Virus record (IMG/VR): IMGVR_UViG_3300032676_000934
Location: 1-64,000 of that record
Source: a virus
Strand: one strand, 5' to 3'
Length of the DNA stretch: 64,000 nt
Under the pieces are notes generated by a model. That model was not told the DNA's origin and did not search any database. It was given only the letters and a program-made list of their open reading frames with translations. Every line of letters begins with the position of its first letter. The stretch's first letter is position 1. Both the position numbers and the translations under genes were made by a program. This document shows positions 53,192 to 60,932 of the stretch, one piece after another.

Positions 53192-53368
53192 ATGCCGAAA
53201 GAGAAATTCCCTGACGTGATGACGATCCGCCTCCGCGAGGGGACGTTCAAGCGCATCGACGCGATCACCGATCCGAACAAGCGCGGGGAGTGGATCAGGG
53301 ACCTGATTGAGCGCGAACTGAAGCGCGAGCGACCGCGTAAGCCGGGCTCAGCGTCGAGCGTGTCATGA
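53192..53368 (+). CDS. ribbon-helix-helix regulator
   Basis: 58 residues from ATG at 53192 (an upstream GTG at 53156 would read through the operator). KEKFPDVMTIRLREGTFKRIDAITDPNKRGEWIRDLIERELKRERPR is a MetJ/Arc-type ribbon-helix-helix: strand FPDVMTIRL, then RGEWIRDLIERELKRE. Probably controls the two divergent transcripts starting at 52854 and 52941. Confidence 0.78.
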   Translation: MPKEKFPDVMTIRLREGTFKRIDAITDPNKRGEWIRDLIERELKRERPRKPGSASSVS

Positions 53369-53919
53369 CCCCTATCAAGCAAGAGGAGATCGCTGCGGCG
53401 ATTGAGGCGCTGGTCTTCTCGTCCTACTCGCACGGCCTCGGGGTCGGAGACGGCACGCTGAGCCAAATGGAGCCTCGCCGCTCCGCAGAGGCTCGTTTAG
53501 CCCTCACCGCCGCGATCCTATCCCGTCTCTCTGCCGCCGAGGCCGGGAGAGAGGCGCACCGAGAGCAGCTACAAGAAGCGCTGGACGAAATTGACCGGCT
53601 AAACGACCCGACGCTCAAGCACATGCGGCTGGAGAACGGCGAGATCAATATGGCCGTCGCCGGGCCGATGGTCGAGCGCTTGGCTCTGGCAATGACCGCC
53701 TGGTTCCGGGAGAGCGGCGCCGAGAACTACGTCGAGATGAACCTCAACGCGCGGGACAATTCGGACGACCGCTACTGCGTCACGGTGCAGAAGGTGTGGG
53801 CGAAGTCGCCTCACCAACTCCGTGCCGAAGCTGAAGCCGCCCGCGACTCCGCCCTTCGAGAACGAGACGAACTAGCTCACCGGCTGAAAGCGCTGGAGGC
53901 GAGTCATGAACGTAGCTGA
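53365..53919 (+). CDS. unknown helical protein
   Basis: 184 residues. A coiled coil at 55-90 (AAEAGREAHREQLQEALDEIDRLNDPTLKH), a globular middle (MVERLALAMTAWFRESGAENYVEMNLNARDNSDDRYCVTVQKVWAKSPHQL) and a C-terminal coiled coil. The overall plan is seen in phage early proteins of unknown role. Overlaps neighbours by 4 and 14 bases. Confidence 0.65.
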   Translation: MTPIKQEEIAAAIEALVFSSYSHGLGVGDGTLSQMEPRRSAEARLALTAAILSRLSAAEAGREAHREQLQEALDEIDRLNDPTLKHMRLENGEINMAVAGPMVERLALAMTAWFRESGAENYVEMNLNARDNSDDRYCVTVQKVWAKSPHQLRAEAEAARDSALRERDELAHRLKALEASHERS

Positions 53920-54427
53920 AAAGTTCTGGAGCAAGGTCAAGCGAAGTGATGACTGCTGGGAGTGGCAGGGAGGAAAGTCACCTCTCGGGTATGGAAGAGT
54001 ACGACATGAAGGTAAGGATTGGTTCGCGCATCGAGTGGCTTATTATTTGATTTATGGCGTCCATCCAGGGAACCTGAGCGTTTGCCACAAATGCGATAAC
54101 CCACCCTGCGTTCGCCCGGACCATTTGTTTCTAGGGACTCGTCACGACAACATGATGGACTCGGCAAGAAAGGGCCGTAACGCGATGCAGCGGTACCCAG
54201 AAAAGAACCCGCTCATCCTCAAGATAGCAAGCCAAACTCATTGCAAACGCGGGCATCCGCTGAGCGGCGACAACCTCTATCAAGGGAGGCGCACAAATCC
54301 TCGTCGCGAATGCTTAGCTTGCAAGCGAATGCGCGACCGCTCTGACAAATCGCAGGCGGCACATCGGGCGCGTAGAGCCGCCCGAAGGATCATAGCTTGT
54401 GTGGCCGTGGAGCATGCAAATGGCTGA
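53906..54427 (+). CDS. HNH homing endonuclease
   Basis: 173 residues: FWSKVKRSDDCWEWQGGKSPLGYGRVRHEGKDWFAHRVAYYLIYGVHPGNLSVCHKCDNPPCVRPDHLFLGTRHDNMMDSARKGRN, with HRVAY, the CHKCDNPPCVRPDHLFLGT core, and a C-terminal HCKRGHPLSGDNLY zinc segment. This is the HNH_3 family. Lower GC than neighbours suggests insertion. Confidence 0.9.
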   Translation: MNVAEKFWSKVKRSDDCWEWQGGKSPLGYGRVRHEGKDWFAHRVAYYLIYGVHPGNLSVCHKCDNPPCVRPDHLFLGTRHDNMMDSARKGRNAMQRYPEKNPLILKIASQTHCKRGHPLSGDNLYQGRRTNPRRECLACKRMRDRSDKSQAAHRARRAARRIIACVAVEHANG

Positions 54428-54839
54428 CACATTCGACGAAGCTCTTGATTACATCCGGCCCCACCCATTCACAAACGGCCCGGTGGTATTGAAGTCTGGC
54501 ATGCTTCGATGCTGCGTTTCGGCCATCCTCGTCCACGCGGGGAACCTAGAACGCGAACGCGATGACTATCGAGATGACAGCCTGCGTCTCCATCGAGAGA
54601 AGATGGACCGGTTGCATCGTGCGATTGAGGCTGAGGCTGCCCTGACCGCCGCCCTCGCCCGCGTGGAGAGGCTGGAAGAAGCCCTGCGCACCGTCGACCA
54701 AGACGCACGGGACCACATCCGATCAGATGAGATCGCACCCGCGCTCTTGCGCCCTCATGCCTTGCGGGCTGTCCGGCAAGCCCTCTCCGATCCCAGCGTT
54801 CCTGATCTGAAAGAGACGAGAGAGGGAGCCGAAGGATGA
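54420..54839 (+). CDS. unknown helical protein
   Basis: 139 residues from ATG at 54420: ADTFDEALDYIRPHPFTNGPVVLKSGMLRCCVSAILVHAGNLERERDDYRDDSLRLHREKMDRLHRAIEAEAALTAALARVERLEEALRTV. Coiled coil at 48-100. Overlaps the HNH gene by 8 bases. Function unknown. Confidence 0.6.
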   Translation: MADTFDEALDYIRPHPFTNGPVVLKSGMLRCCVSAILVHAGNLERERDDYRDDSLRLHREKMDRLHRAIEAEAALTAALARVERLEEALRTVDQDARDHIRSDEIAPALLRPHALRAVRQALSDPSVPDLKETREGAEG

Positions 54840-55090
54840 GCGAGCGCACGCTCTACATCACCTATTCGGTGCAGTCCGGCAGTAACACGGGGGTCGGCCG
54901 CAACACCGTGACCCTGAGTAGCAAAGGCGCCCTCCCCGATCTGCTCAGCATGGCCGACATCCGCCGGATCGAGGAGGATAACTTGCGGATCGTTCGCGAG
55001 ACCATGCCAGAGGTAACCGCACTGCACATCACATGGTGGACCGAGATCCGGCCAGAGGTCTCCTCCCCTGCTCCTACCGAGGAGGGCTAG
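54836..55090 (+). CDS. unknown small beta protein
   Basis: 84 residues: SERTLYITYSVQSGSNTGVGRNTVTLSSKGALPDLLSMADIRRIEEDNLRIVRETMPEVTALHITWWTEI. The Y..YSV..G..TG.G...V......  .  ...I..I.......I....P......I..W..I pattern fits an anonymous phage family with a ferredoxin-like look. Role unknown. Confidence 0.62.
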   Translation: MSERTLYITYSVQSGSNTGVGRNTVTLSSKGALPDLLSMADIRRIEEDNLRIVRETMPEVTALHITWWTEIRPEVSSPAPTEEG

Positions 55091-55092
55091 CC

Positions 55093-55320
55093 ATGACCGT
55101 CGCATCCGACATCCACACCATGCAGCCCGGCGACATCTACGAGGACAAGCACGGCATCAAGTGGGCTGTCGCCGGCTTCTGGACCGATCCCGTCGTTCTG
55201 ATGGAGCAGGTCTGGCCGCCGACTGAGGGCGAGTCTCGCAGACAGCAGGCCGGCATCCACGGCTTGCTCTGGGATGGCTTCCGGAAGCTCGCCCCCACTC
55301 AGGCAGAAGGAGAGCGGTGA
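55093..55320 (+). CDS. unknown small protein
   Basis: 75 residues from ATG at 55093: ASDIHTMQPGDIYEDKHGIKWAVAGFWTDPVVLMEQVWPPTEGESRRQQAGIHGLLWDGFRKLAPTQ. The PGD.Y.D..G..W.VAG.W..P.V.ME.V......  .....G.....W.GF.KL pattern is a conserved phage hypothetical. Role unknown. Confidence 0.66.
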   Translation: MTVASDIHTMQPGDIYEDKHGIKWAVAGFWTDPVVLMEQVWPPTEGESRRQQAGIHGLLWDGFRKLAPTQAEGER

Positions 55321-55439
55321 TGTCCTCCCACAACCCAGCAGGAGAAGGGCGGGGACGGGGGTTGATCACCTTCCGGTCAGCGGCACGGGCGAAGGGGTGG
55401 GCTTCCGGGAACTCCGCCATCAGGCGGGACAGGAGGTGA
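55320..55439 (+). CDS. 39-residue basic peptide
   Basis: MSSHNPAGEGRGRGLITFRS then AARAKGWASGNSAIRRDRR. The ATG overlaps the previous stop (TGATG) and its last codons form the ribosome site of the next gene. Strongly basic. Weak support. Confidence 0.38.
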   Translation: MSSHNPAGEGRGRGLITFRSAARAKGWASGNSAIRRDRR

Positions 55440-55441
55440 CG

Positions 55442-55609
55442 ATGTATCCGATTGCGTGGCTGCCTTGGGGCAAGTGGTGGTTCAGATCATGCCGGGGCGG
55501 CCGGCTTGAGGCGGCCGGCGTTACATCGGTGCCAGAGCTTCCCGCCAACGATCCCGACGTGATTGCCATGGGCTACGTCCCATACTGTCACGACGGCGAG
55601 GACTACTAG
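55442..55609 (+). CDS. 55-residue unknown protein
   Basis: ATG at 55442 with AGGAGG upstream. YPIAWLPWGKWWFRSCRGGRLEAAGVTSVPELPANDPDVIAMGYVPYCHDGEDY. Trp-rich beginning. Function unknown. Confidence 0.5.
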   Translation: MYPIAWLPWGKWWFRSCRGGRLEAAGVTSVPELPANDPDVIAMGYVPYCHDGEDY

Positions 55610-55653
55610 GGCAGAGGGGAAATCCGCCCACTTCAAAAATGGCAGGAGGTTTG

Positions 55654-55926
55654 ATGAGCAGGGCAGTTGGGTACATGCGCGAGGAAATCGAGCAGCTAAA
55701 GGGTGAGAACGAGCGGTTGCGGGCCGACTATGCAGCCTTAGAAGCTGACATGCGGGATGTGCGCGACGCCTTGGCACGGACCTTCAGCAAGGACGACCCG
55801 CCGCAGATCTTCACGAGCGCCACAGACAAGCTGGATCGGGCACCGGTCCTTTGGGCCTACGAGCGGGCGAGCAGTGCTGTTCTGTCGGATGAGGTTCGGA
55901 ATGTGGGGCAACGGCACCCCACATAA
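55654..55926 (+). CDS. coiled-coil small protein
   Basis: 90 residues from ATG at 55654, six bases after AGGAGG. VGYMREEIEQLKGENERLRADYAALEADMRDVRDALARTF is a strong coiled coil, followed by a short globular end (TSATDKLDRAPVLWAYERASSAVLS). Function unknown. Confidence 0.62.
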   Translation: MSRAVGYMREEIEQLKGENERLRADYAALEADMRDVRDALARTFSKDDPPQIFTSATDKLDRAPVLWAYERASSAVLSDEVRNVGQRHPT

Positions 55927-56061
55927 CCGCCCACAACGCCGAGGCGGCGCAAGAGCGTGAAGGCCCGGCTGGAGGCATCCGTTCAGCCCGCAGGAAATGT
56001 GGGGCAAATTGTGGGAAGGGGTCATTTTTCGACTGTTCGCGGGACCCCGAAACGATGTCAG

Positions 56062-56376
56062 ATGGAGCACATACAGCCCATGAACTGCGTCAATAAATTA
56101 AACCCAGAGGCGTATGCCCGGGTCCTCGATGTAGTGCGCAAGGCGGACTTGTTGGTTGACAGCACATCCAACGGAGGGATGGAAAGCCAATTCGTTTCGC
56201 AGAACGCATGGCTTGAACTTTCGCATGCGCTTCTTGCGCTGCGGAACATAATACCCATCGAAGAAAAGCCCGCTGAAACGCCGCACGCCGTCGTGCTGTT
56301 CTGGCCGGAGATGGGTAACTCAAACGAGCGGCTAAACGAGGACGAGGTCCTTTCCGCCGCACTTGCAGAGACCTGA
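56062..56376 (+). CDS. unknown protein
   Basis: 104 residues from an ATG at 56062 (weak ribosome site; 56080 is also possible). NCVNKLNPEAYARVLDVVRKADLLVDSTSNGGMESQFVSQNAWLELSHALLALRNIIPIEEK. Helical. Preceded by about 135 bases with the repeated word ATGTGGGGCAA (55910 and 56000 regions). Function unknown. Confidence 0.5.
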   Translation: MEHIQPMNCVNKLNPEAYARVLDVVRKADLLVDSTSNGGMESQFVSQNAWLELSHALLALRNIIPIEEKPAETPHAVVLFWPEMGNSNERLNEDEVLSAALAET

Positions 56377-56435
56377 GCAGGGCGGAGGGGGCATCCTCCC
56401 TTCCCCGAGCGATCCGCCCCCGCTACCTTCACCTT

Positions 56436-56624
56436 ATGAGCGACGACCACGACGCCATTCAAGAAGCCGCAGATGCTCTGATCCTGGCCGGCTATGACGT
56501 GAAGCCTTGGGGCGACGATCTAAGCATGTGGCTCGTGAACGGCGAGACGGTCTCAGACGGGGACCTGATGGCCTTGGCTATCCGGCTGGGATTGATGGAT
56601 CCGACGACGACGCGCCTGCAATGA
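56436..56624 (+). CDS. small unknown protein
   Basis: 62 residues: SDDHDAIQEAADALILAGYDVKPWGDDLSMWLVNGETVSDGDLMALAIRLGLMDPTTTRLQ. An alpha/beta fold; the sequence A...L...GY.V..WGDD...W.V.G...SD.D...LA..LG is a known phage or plasmid short family of unknown role. Confidence 0.66.
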   Translation: MSDDHDAIQEAADALILAGYDVKPWGDDLSMWLVNGETVSDGDLMALAIRLGLMDPTTTRLQ

Positions 56625-56773
56625 ACTCGCTCGGCCTCGTCCTCCCGCTCAAGATCCTCGTTCTGGAGGAGGCGGTGAAGGTTGTGGATCACCAAGGGAA
56701 GGTCGCCTTCTACTGCTACATCGCGGCCGACCGAGAGCGCCGGATCCAGACCAACCGGCTGTCGCCAGAGTAA
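56621..56773 (+). CDS. 50-residue unknown protein
   Basis: ATG at 56621 overlaps the previous stop. NSLGLVLPLKILVLEEAVKVVDHQGKVAFYCYIAADRERRIQTNRLSPE. Function unknown. Confidence 0.5.
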   Translation: MNSLGLVLPLKILVLEEAVKVVDHQGKVAFYCYIAADRERRIQTNRLSPE

Positions 56774-56813
56774 GGCGTTGAGGTCGCGAGGATCTGTGCG
56801 AGGGCGCTGACGG

Positions 56814-57064
56814 ATGCGCTGGAAACTGGAGGGTAAAGTGATCTCGAACCAACTGCCGTTCGATCCGCTGAACGCTACGCCGGAGGAAGAAGCCGGCATG
56901 ATGAAGGGCTACCTCGCCCTGGCCTCGCGCCTCGTGATGCGGCCTGTCCCGAGACGGCTTCGATCGCCTTCGCGCACGGCTGGCGGATGCGGAAGAATGA
57001 TCGGGCCGGCGTCGTTGACGATGACCAACGCGAGTTGGCGCAGAGGATGCTGGCGCGAGCTTAG
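56814..57064 (+). pseudogene. small phage protein broken by a one-base deletion
   Basis: Frame 1 gives MRWKLEGKVISNQLPFDPLN and on to TPEEEAGMMKGYLALASRL. At about 56931-56936 the sense moves one frame back, giving DAACPETASIAFAHGWRMRKNDRAGVVDDDQRELAQRMLARA and a TAG at 57062-57064. Restoring one base within CTCGTG would join them as ...ALASRLRDAACPETAS. The uncorrected frame runs on to 57134 with poor sequence. Mutation, programmed -1 shift or sequencing error are all possible. Confidence 0.7.
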
Positions 57065-57079
57065 CCGCAGCGGTGCAGG

Positions 57080-57112
57080 CAAAAAGAAACCCGCGCGGCA
57101 AGCCGGGCGGGT
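57080..57112 (-). terminator. rho-independent terminator of late/lysis operon
   Basis: On the minus strand: ACCCGCCCGGC, TT, GCCGCGCGGGT (57112-57089), then TTCTTTTT. One mismatch in an 11-bp GC stem followed by a T-rich run. It lies just past the last leftward gene (57161) and can also slow the rightward early transcripts. Confidence 0.78.
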
Positions 57113-57160
57113 GGGTAGAACGACAGCGATGTGAAGCGCCAGGAGAGGCGCGGGTCGGGG

Positions 57161-57568
57161 CTAGGTCGTCAGCTTCATGTCGCGGAGCCGGTCGCAGAGC
57201 GTGCGGAGAAGGTCGGAACTCTGCCGCCATTCCTCGTGCCGGCGATCCGCCATGTCGACTTCGTGTTCCCGGCGCTCCTTCGCGAGCCTCTTACGCACCT
57301 CCATCTCGGCTTCTCGGGCCAGGGTGCAGCGGTCATGTGAGGCTGCCATCGCGCGAAAAGCCTCAATCAGATCGCGGAGATCCTGCTGCCCCATGACCAT
57401 GCCGCCGATCTGGCCAAGGGCAGATGGGCCGACAGTCGGCGGGGCGATGTAGGGCTTTTCAGCCTTGGCCTTCAGCCATCCGAAAAATGCGAGAGCAATC
57501 GCGCCTCCACTTCCAGTTCCGAGTAAGGCAAGCAACCAACTCCAGATATCCGTGGCCTCAGGCGCCAT
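57161..57568 (-). CDS. membrane-anchored coiled-coil protein (spanin/holin-like)
   Basis: 135 residues from ATG at 57568. N-terminal span WSWLLALLGTGSGGAIALAFFGWL, then a long charged helix (HDRCTLAREAEMEVRKRLAKERREHEVDMADRRHEEWRQSSDLLRTLCDRLRDMKL). Topology resembles an inner-membrane spanin, but an Arg/Glu-rich cytoplasmic helix is also possible. Last gene of the lysis group. Confidence 0.6.
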   Translation of the reverse strand: MAPEATDIWSWLLALLGTGSGGAIALAFFGWLKAKAEKPYIAPPTVGPSALGQIGGMVMGQQDLRDLIEAFRAMAASHDRCTLAREAEMEVRKRLAKERREHEVDMADRRHEEWRQSSDLLRTLCDRLRDMKLTT

Positions 57569-58017
57569 CACACCACCCGGTAGCTGAGCGAGCTGTTCTT
57601 GAAGATGTCGTAGCCGGCAGCGGCCACGCACCAACCCTCAAACACGAAGAAGATGACGTAATAGACCCAGGCGGCCGGCATTGGCGCGTCGAACGCCCTG
57701 GTCGAGACGAACATCAGGAAGGCGATCGTCAGCCAGAGCAGCCCGGACGCGATAGAGCCCGCCATACGGATCAATGGCGTGCGTCGCCAGAGACCGTTGA
57801 TGCCAAGGCCAAGGCATCGGAGCGTTCCAATCAGGATTGCGAGGCACCCCCAGGTAGGCTCCCGGAAAACCGCGCTCATGAGGCGGTACATCGGCTCCTG
57901 AAAGAGCGCGTTCGGCTGAAGCACTGTCCAGCCCCAGCCGAGGGCGCAGAGAGCCAGAAGCCACTCCGTCGAGCGCGTTTTGTTCAGAGATGTCATGCCG
58001 ACGTTGTTGTTGCTCAT
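57568..58017 (-). CDS. multi-span membrane protein of lysis cassette
   Basis: 149 residues with four likely spans: WLLALCALGWGWTVLQ, TWGCLAILIGTLRCLGLGI, AGSIASGLLWLTIAFLMFVS, and AWVYYVIFFVFEGWCVAAAGYDIF. This 4-span family often sits next to holins in rhizobial phages. Function may be accessory to lysis. Confidence 0.65.
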   Translation of the reverse strand: MSNNNVGMTSLNKTRSTEWLLALCALGWGWTVLQPNALFQEPMYRLMSAVFREPTWGCLAILIGTLRCLGLGINGLWRRTPLIRMAGSIASGLLWLTIAFLMFVSTRAFDAPMPAAWVYYVIFFVFEGWCVAAAGYDIFKNSSLSYRVV

Positions 58018-58048
58018 GGGGCTGCGCCCTTCGGGGCTGGAGGGGGCA

Positions 58049-58411
58049 TCATCCCTGCGTAATGCCGGGGAGCTTCGCGGCCTCGGCGACGGACGGGACC
58101 ACGTTGGACAGCGGGATCTCGGAGGCCGTCTTCGGTTTCGTCACGACGGCATCGACCTGATCAAGGTCCGCTGCCGACTGGATGATCCCGTGCGGGCGGT
58201 TCTTGATGAGCCCCCACAGGCCAGCGCCCGCGAGCAGGATGCTGCCGACGACAGCCTGGAACTCAGGCGTGCCGAGATAGGCCAGCGTCTCCTTGGTGAT
58301 GAGCCCACGGCTGGCGAGGATGCCGGCCACGAAGCTGATCACGAGGCAGACCATCGCGATGAGCTGCGGAGAGATGACGACCTTGTTGGTCGTAGGTGTC
58401 TGATCCGGCAT
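58049..58411 (-). CDS. holin-like protein
   Basis: 120 residues. Two spans, PQLIAMVCLVISFVAGILAS (14-33) and EFQAVVGSILLAGAGLWGLI (50-69), joined by RGLITKETLAYLGTP, followed by a polar tail. Size, topology and placement near the endolysin fit a holin. Confidence 0.68.
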   Translation of the reverse strand: MPDQTPTTNKVVISPQLIAMVCLVISFVAGILASRGLITKETLAYLGTPEFQAVVGSILLAGAGLWGLIKNRPHGIIQSAADLDQVDAVVTKPKTASEIPLSNVVPSVAEAAKLPGITQG

Positions 58412-58420
58412 TGGTTCCTC

Positions 58421-58654
58421 TCAGCCTAGATGGGGGGCGAGCTTGTCCCAAAGGTCGGCTGGAATGCTGTCCAGCTCGTCCTTGGTGAAGGTCGGGTGAT
58501 TGAAGAAGCTGCACGCCTGGAGCTTCGCCACGAGTTCGGGCTTGAGGCGCGGCAGGGCGTCGTGAACCGGCTTCATGTTCAGCGCCATGCTGATGGTCGC
58601 GCCCTCGCCGGCACTGATCTTGTGAGGCAGGGAGAATGGGTACTTGCGAGCCAT
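58421..58654 (-). CDS. unknown small protein
   Basis: 77 residues: ARKYPFSLPHKISAGEGATISMALNMKPVHDALPRLKPELVAKLQACSFFNHPTFTKDELDSIPADLWDKLAPHLG. No spans, no motif. Between the holin-like and lipoprotein genes. Confidence 0.55.
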   Translation of the reverse strand: MARKYPFSLPHKISAGEGATISMALNMKPVHDALPRLKPELVAKLQACSFFNHPTFTKDELDSIPADLWDKLAPHLG

Positions 58655-58661
58655 GGCGCCC

Positions 58662-59150
58662 TCACCGCGTGCGAGTGCCGGTAACGGGCACCGGCTGGCC
58701 GTTCACGATGATCGTCTTGGTGACGGTCTCACCGACCTTCGGCTCGGCAGGCTTTGCGGGGGCCTTCTTTGCCTTCTCGGGCGCCTCACCGGCCGTGTAG
58801 GACGTCGGAGCCGCGTTGCTCAGCGCCGTGCAGGCGATCTGCGCGACCTTCGTCACCGGCACGCTCACGGAAGCGATGTCCGGGTTCAGCGCGACGATGA
58901 TGTTTTGAACTGAGGTAACGGTCGGCAGGTAGCCGCAGGCGGTCTTGGTGGCCGTGCGGACCTGATTGATGATCGCCGTGACCTTCTGGATCTGGGCGGT
59001 CGAGAGGCCGATGCCGGAGAGGCCAGACGGGGAAGTCACGCCGCCGTTGAGGACGTCGTTGATCTGGCCCTGGCTGGCCGTCAGGTTGCACGCAGAGAGG
59101 CCGACGCCGACGCAGCCAAGCGCCAGCGCCCGAGCGATGTTCGGAAGCAT
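58662..59150 (-). CDS. lipoprotein
   Basis: 162 residues from ATG at 59150 (the longer frame to 59231 lacks a signal). LPNIARALALGCVGVGLSACNL has a lipobox LSAC, giving lipid attachment at Cys21. The mature part is Ala/Thr/Val-rich with a Lys/Pro stretch near the end (APEKAKKAPAKPAEPK) that could span peptidoglycan. An outer-membrane spanin-type role is possible. Confidence 0.7.
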   Translation of the reverse strand: MLPNIARALALGCVGVGLSACNLTASQGQINDVLNGGVTSPSGLSGIGLSTAQIQKVTAIINQVRTATKTACGYLPTVTSVQNIIVALNPDIASVSVPVTKVAQIACTALSNAAPTSYTAGEAPEKAKKAPAKPAEPKVGETVTKTIIVNGQPVPVTGTRTR

Positions 59151-59213
59151 GGTGGTTCTCGCGATGTAGGGATTGCCGGAGACCGCCGGCTCGGGACGTG
59201 CTAGGATTGACGG

Positions 59214-59522
59214 ATGCTGGACGCCGATCACGTCACCCGAAAACTTGCCGCCCTATGGGAGGGGCGCGGGCCTATCGCGCTGACGCCGATGAATGTCGAT
59301 GCGATCAGGTCGAGTGTGTTGGCGACTCTCGGAGAGTTGGCGGATCAATACGATGTAGAAGTGGGGCCCGCTCCCGACGGCACTGTCAGGGTCACGGCTC
59401 AGCCAAAAAAATCGGAGGCCGAACAGGCGGCTATTGATGCCCGGACTCGCGAGATCGCAGAGGATCTCCAGCGTCTTCGTGAGATCGGCGACCGCTACCG
59501 CGCTACCGCTTCCAAGCCGTAA
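59214..59522 (+). CDS. unknown small protein on opposite strand
   Basis: 102 residues: LDADHVTRKLAALWEGRGPIALTPMNVDAIRSSVLATLGELADQYDVEVGPAPDGTVRVTAQPKKSEAEQAAIDARTREIAEDLQRLR. Divergent from the lipoprotein gene and convergent with 59503. It reads against the late operon, so it is a moron-like insertion. The beta middle plus coiled tail could be a structural or antirepressor-like protein; unknown. Confidence 0.55.
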   Translation: MLDADHVTRKLAALWEGRGPIALTPMNVDAIRSSVLATLGELADQYDVEVGPAPDGTVRVTAQPKKSEAEQAAIDARTREIAEDLQRLREIGDRYRATASKP

Positions 59523-59628
59523 GCAGTCCGTACAACCACCCGCCGGCCCGCTTGCCGAGGCTATCGCCGTATTTTGGCGGCGGAAGCTTCGGCATAGGCG
59601 GCAGCCGCTTCTTTGGCTTCTCAGTCAT
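59503..59628 (-). CDS. 41-residue basic protein
   Basis: ATG at 59628: TEKPKKRLPPMPKLPPPKYG then DSLGKRAGGWLYGLLTAWKR. Pro/Lys-rich first half, amphipathic end. Stop overlaps the end of the gene at 59214. Part of the lysis cluster; function unknown. Confidence 0.45.
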   Translation of the reverse strand: MTEKPKKRLPPMPKLPPPKYGDSLGKRAGGWLYGLLTAWKR

Positions 59629-59759
59629 GGCGGGATCCCCAGATACGAGAACGCGACGCACCACATCACCACCAGGATCACGCATCCCAGGATGAGGTGG
59701 AGGTACAGAGACCGGACCGCAGCGCGGAACTCCGGATCATCGTCCGGGTCGATGTTCAC
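59625..59759 (-). CDS. 44-residue membrane protein of lysis cluster
   Basis: GTG at 59759 overlaps the endolysin stop (GTGA). NIDPDDDPEFRAAVRSLYLH then LILGCVILVVMWCVAFSYLG: one span after an acidic start. A possible antiholin or second holin by topology. Confidence 0.52.
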   Translation of the reverse strand: MNIDPDDDPEFRAAVRSLYLHLILGCVILVVMWCVAFSYLGIPP

Positions 59760-60403
59760 CGCTTGGCCTTGGCCCGGTGAATGACGTGCGCGACGGGAGC
59801 GGCGCGCTTCTTGACCGGGACAGGCTTCTTTGGCTCAACGGCGTGCTTGTCGGCGACAGGTTTGGGCTTTGCGGGGGCTACGGAGGCCGCTGGCGGCGTT
59901 GAGGCTTCTGCGGGCGCAATGGGAGCCGCAGGCTGCGCAAGGCCTTTCCTGATGGCCGGCAGAGCCTTCTTCGCCCAGACGAGCCGGCTGGCGAGCAACG
60001 GCTTACCCGGCCGCTCAAAATTGACCATGAAGCTGTGCGTCGCCCCCTCAAGGGTGTGCTCGCGCTTCAGGGCTGCCAGAGACGCCTTTTCGGATCCGCG
60101 CAGCTCGACGTACAGATAGCCGATGTTGGCTGCGTCAGATGCCGGATCCAGCTTGTTGGCCTTGCACCATGCCTCCATGGCGCGGCGACGCGGGCCGGTC
60201 CATTGGGCGAGCCCCCACCCGCCCCGGGAGCCCTTCACGACAGGCTTGATCTCTTGGAGGTAGCGGAACCCGCCGCTCTCGTGGCCCAGATTGCCTAGGA
60301 GTCCAGCGGCCTGAATATCGGTCAGTCCGAGGTCATGCATCAGCCGAGGGCCGAAGGCCGCAGATTTGGTCGAGAACAGATCGACGATGGTCTTGACGGT
60401 CAT
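59756..60403 (-). CDS. endolysin, phage tail lysozyme-like
   Basis: 215 residues. The catalytic domain at about 8-140 has LMHDLGLTDIQAAGLLGNLGHESGGF (catalytic Glu42), SRGGWGLAQWTGPRRRAMEAWC and LASRLVWAKKAL. These are the hallmarks of the tail-tip lysozyme/muramidase group (GNL..ESG.......G.GLAQW...R). The C-terminal 75 residues are Pro/Ala/Lys-rich, probably wall- or membrane-binding. Sits in the lysis cluster. Confidence 0.85.
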   Translation of the reverse strand: MTVKTIVDLFSTKSAAFGPRLMHDLGLTDIQAAGLLGNLGHESGGFRYLQEIKPVVKGSRGGWGLAQWTGPRRRAMEAWCKANKLDPASDAANIGYLYVELRGSEKASLAALKREHTLEGATHSFMVNFERPGKPLLASRLVWAKKALPAIRKGLAQPAAPIAPAEASTPPAASVAPAKPKPVADKHAVEPKKPVPVKKRAAPVAHVIHRAKAKR

Positions 60404-60891
60404 CGGCCAGCAGCCTCACCCATGAACGTCGCGCAGTGGCCGATCCAGTCGGTGCGGAACATGTCCTGCGCCTGCTGGACGGTGATCTTGCCGGCGCAGA
60501 GCGCCCGACCAGCCGCAGCTTCACAGCGATCTTTGACGTGGTAGTTGTTCGGCCCGTCGCCGCGCATCGGCCAGAGGTTCTTGATTGAGCCCGGCGGGTT
60601 GCCGCCGCCGGCCGTCAAAGGGATGAGGTGGTCAATCTCCGTGTCGCAGCCCCTGCCGGCGGCACACCAACCATCGCGCGGCGGGAGGATCCCGTAGGCG
60701 CGCCGCGCCGCGATCTTCTCCGTCACCGTAACATGCCGGAACTCGCGGGTGCTGTGGCCGCAGATCTCGTGAATGTCGGTCGTCCTCACCGCCCCCGGCG
60801 TGAGCACCGGATCGGGCTCGGTGCCGTCGCTGGCGGCCATAGCGGGGGAGTAGACGCAGGCGAACGCCAGCGCCGCAAAAAGGCGGTGCAT
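60400..60891 (-). CDS. exported HNH nuclease-like protein
   Basis: 163 residues. A signal peptide MHRLFAALAFACVYSPAMAA, then CGHSTREFRHVTVTEKIAARRAYGILPPRDGWCAAGRGCDTEIDHLIPLTAGGGNPPGSIKNLWPMRGD. The HNH core is EIDHLIPL..GG.N...NLWP. Cys pairs suit an oxidising periplasm. Signal-peptide HNH proteins are known mostly from bacteria, not phage lysis clusters. Stop overlaps the endolysin start by 4 bases. Confidence 0.78.
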   Translation of the reverse strand: MHRLFAALAFACVYSPAMAASDGTEPDPVLTPGAVRTTDIHEICGHSTREFRHVTVTEKIAARRAYGILPPRDGWCAAGRGCDTEIDHLIPLTAGGGNPPGSIKNLWPMRGDGPNNYHVKDRCEAAAGRALCAGKITVQQAQDMFRTDWIGHCATFMGEAAGR

Positions 60892-60932
60892 GTGAGGTCC
60901 TGATGCTTGAGAAGCGCGGCGGCCGGGCGGCT

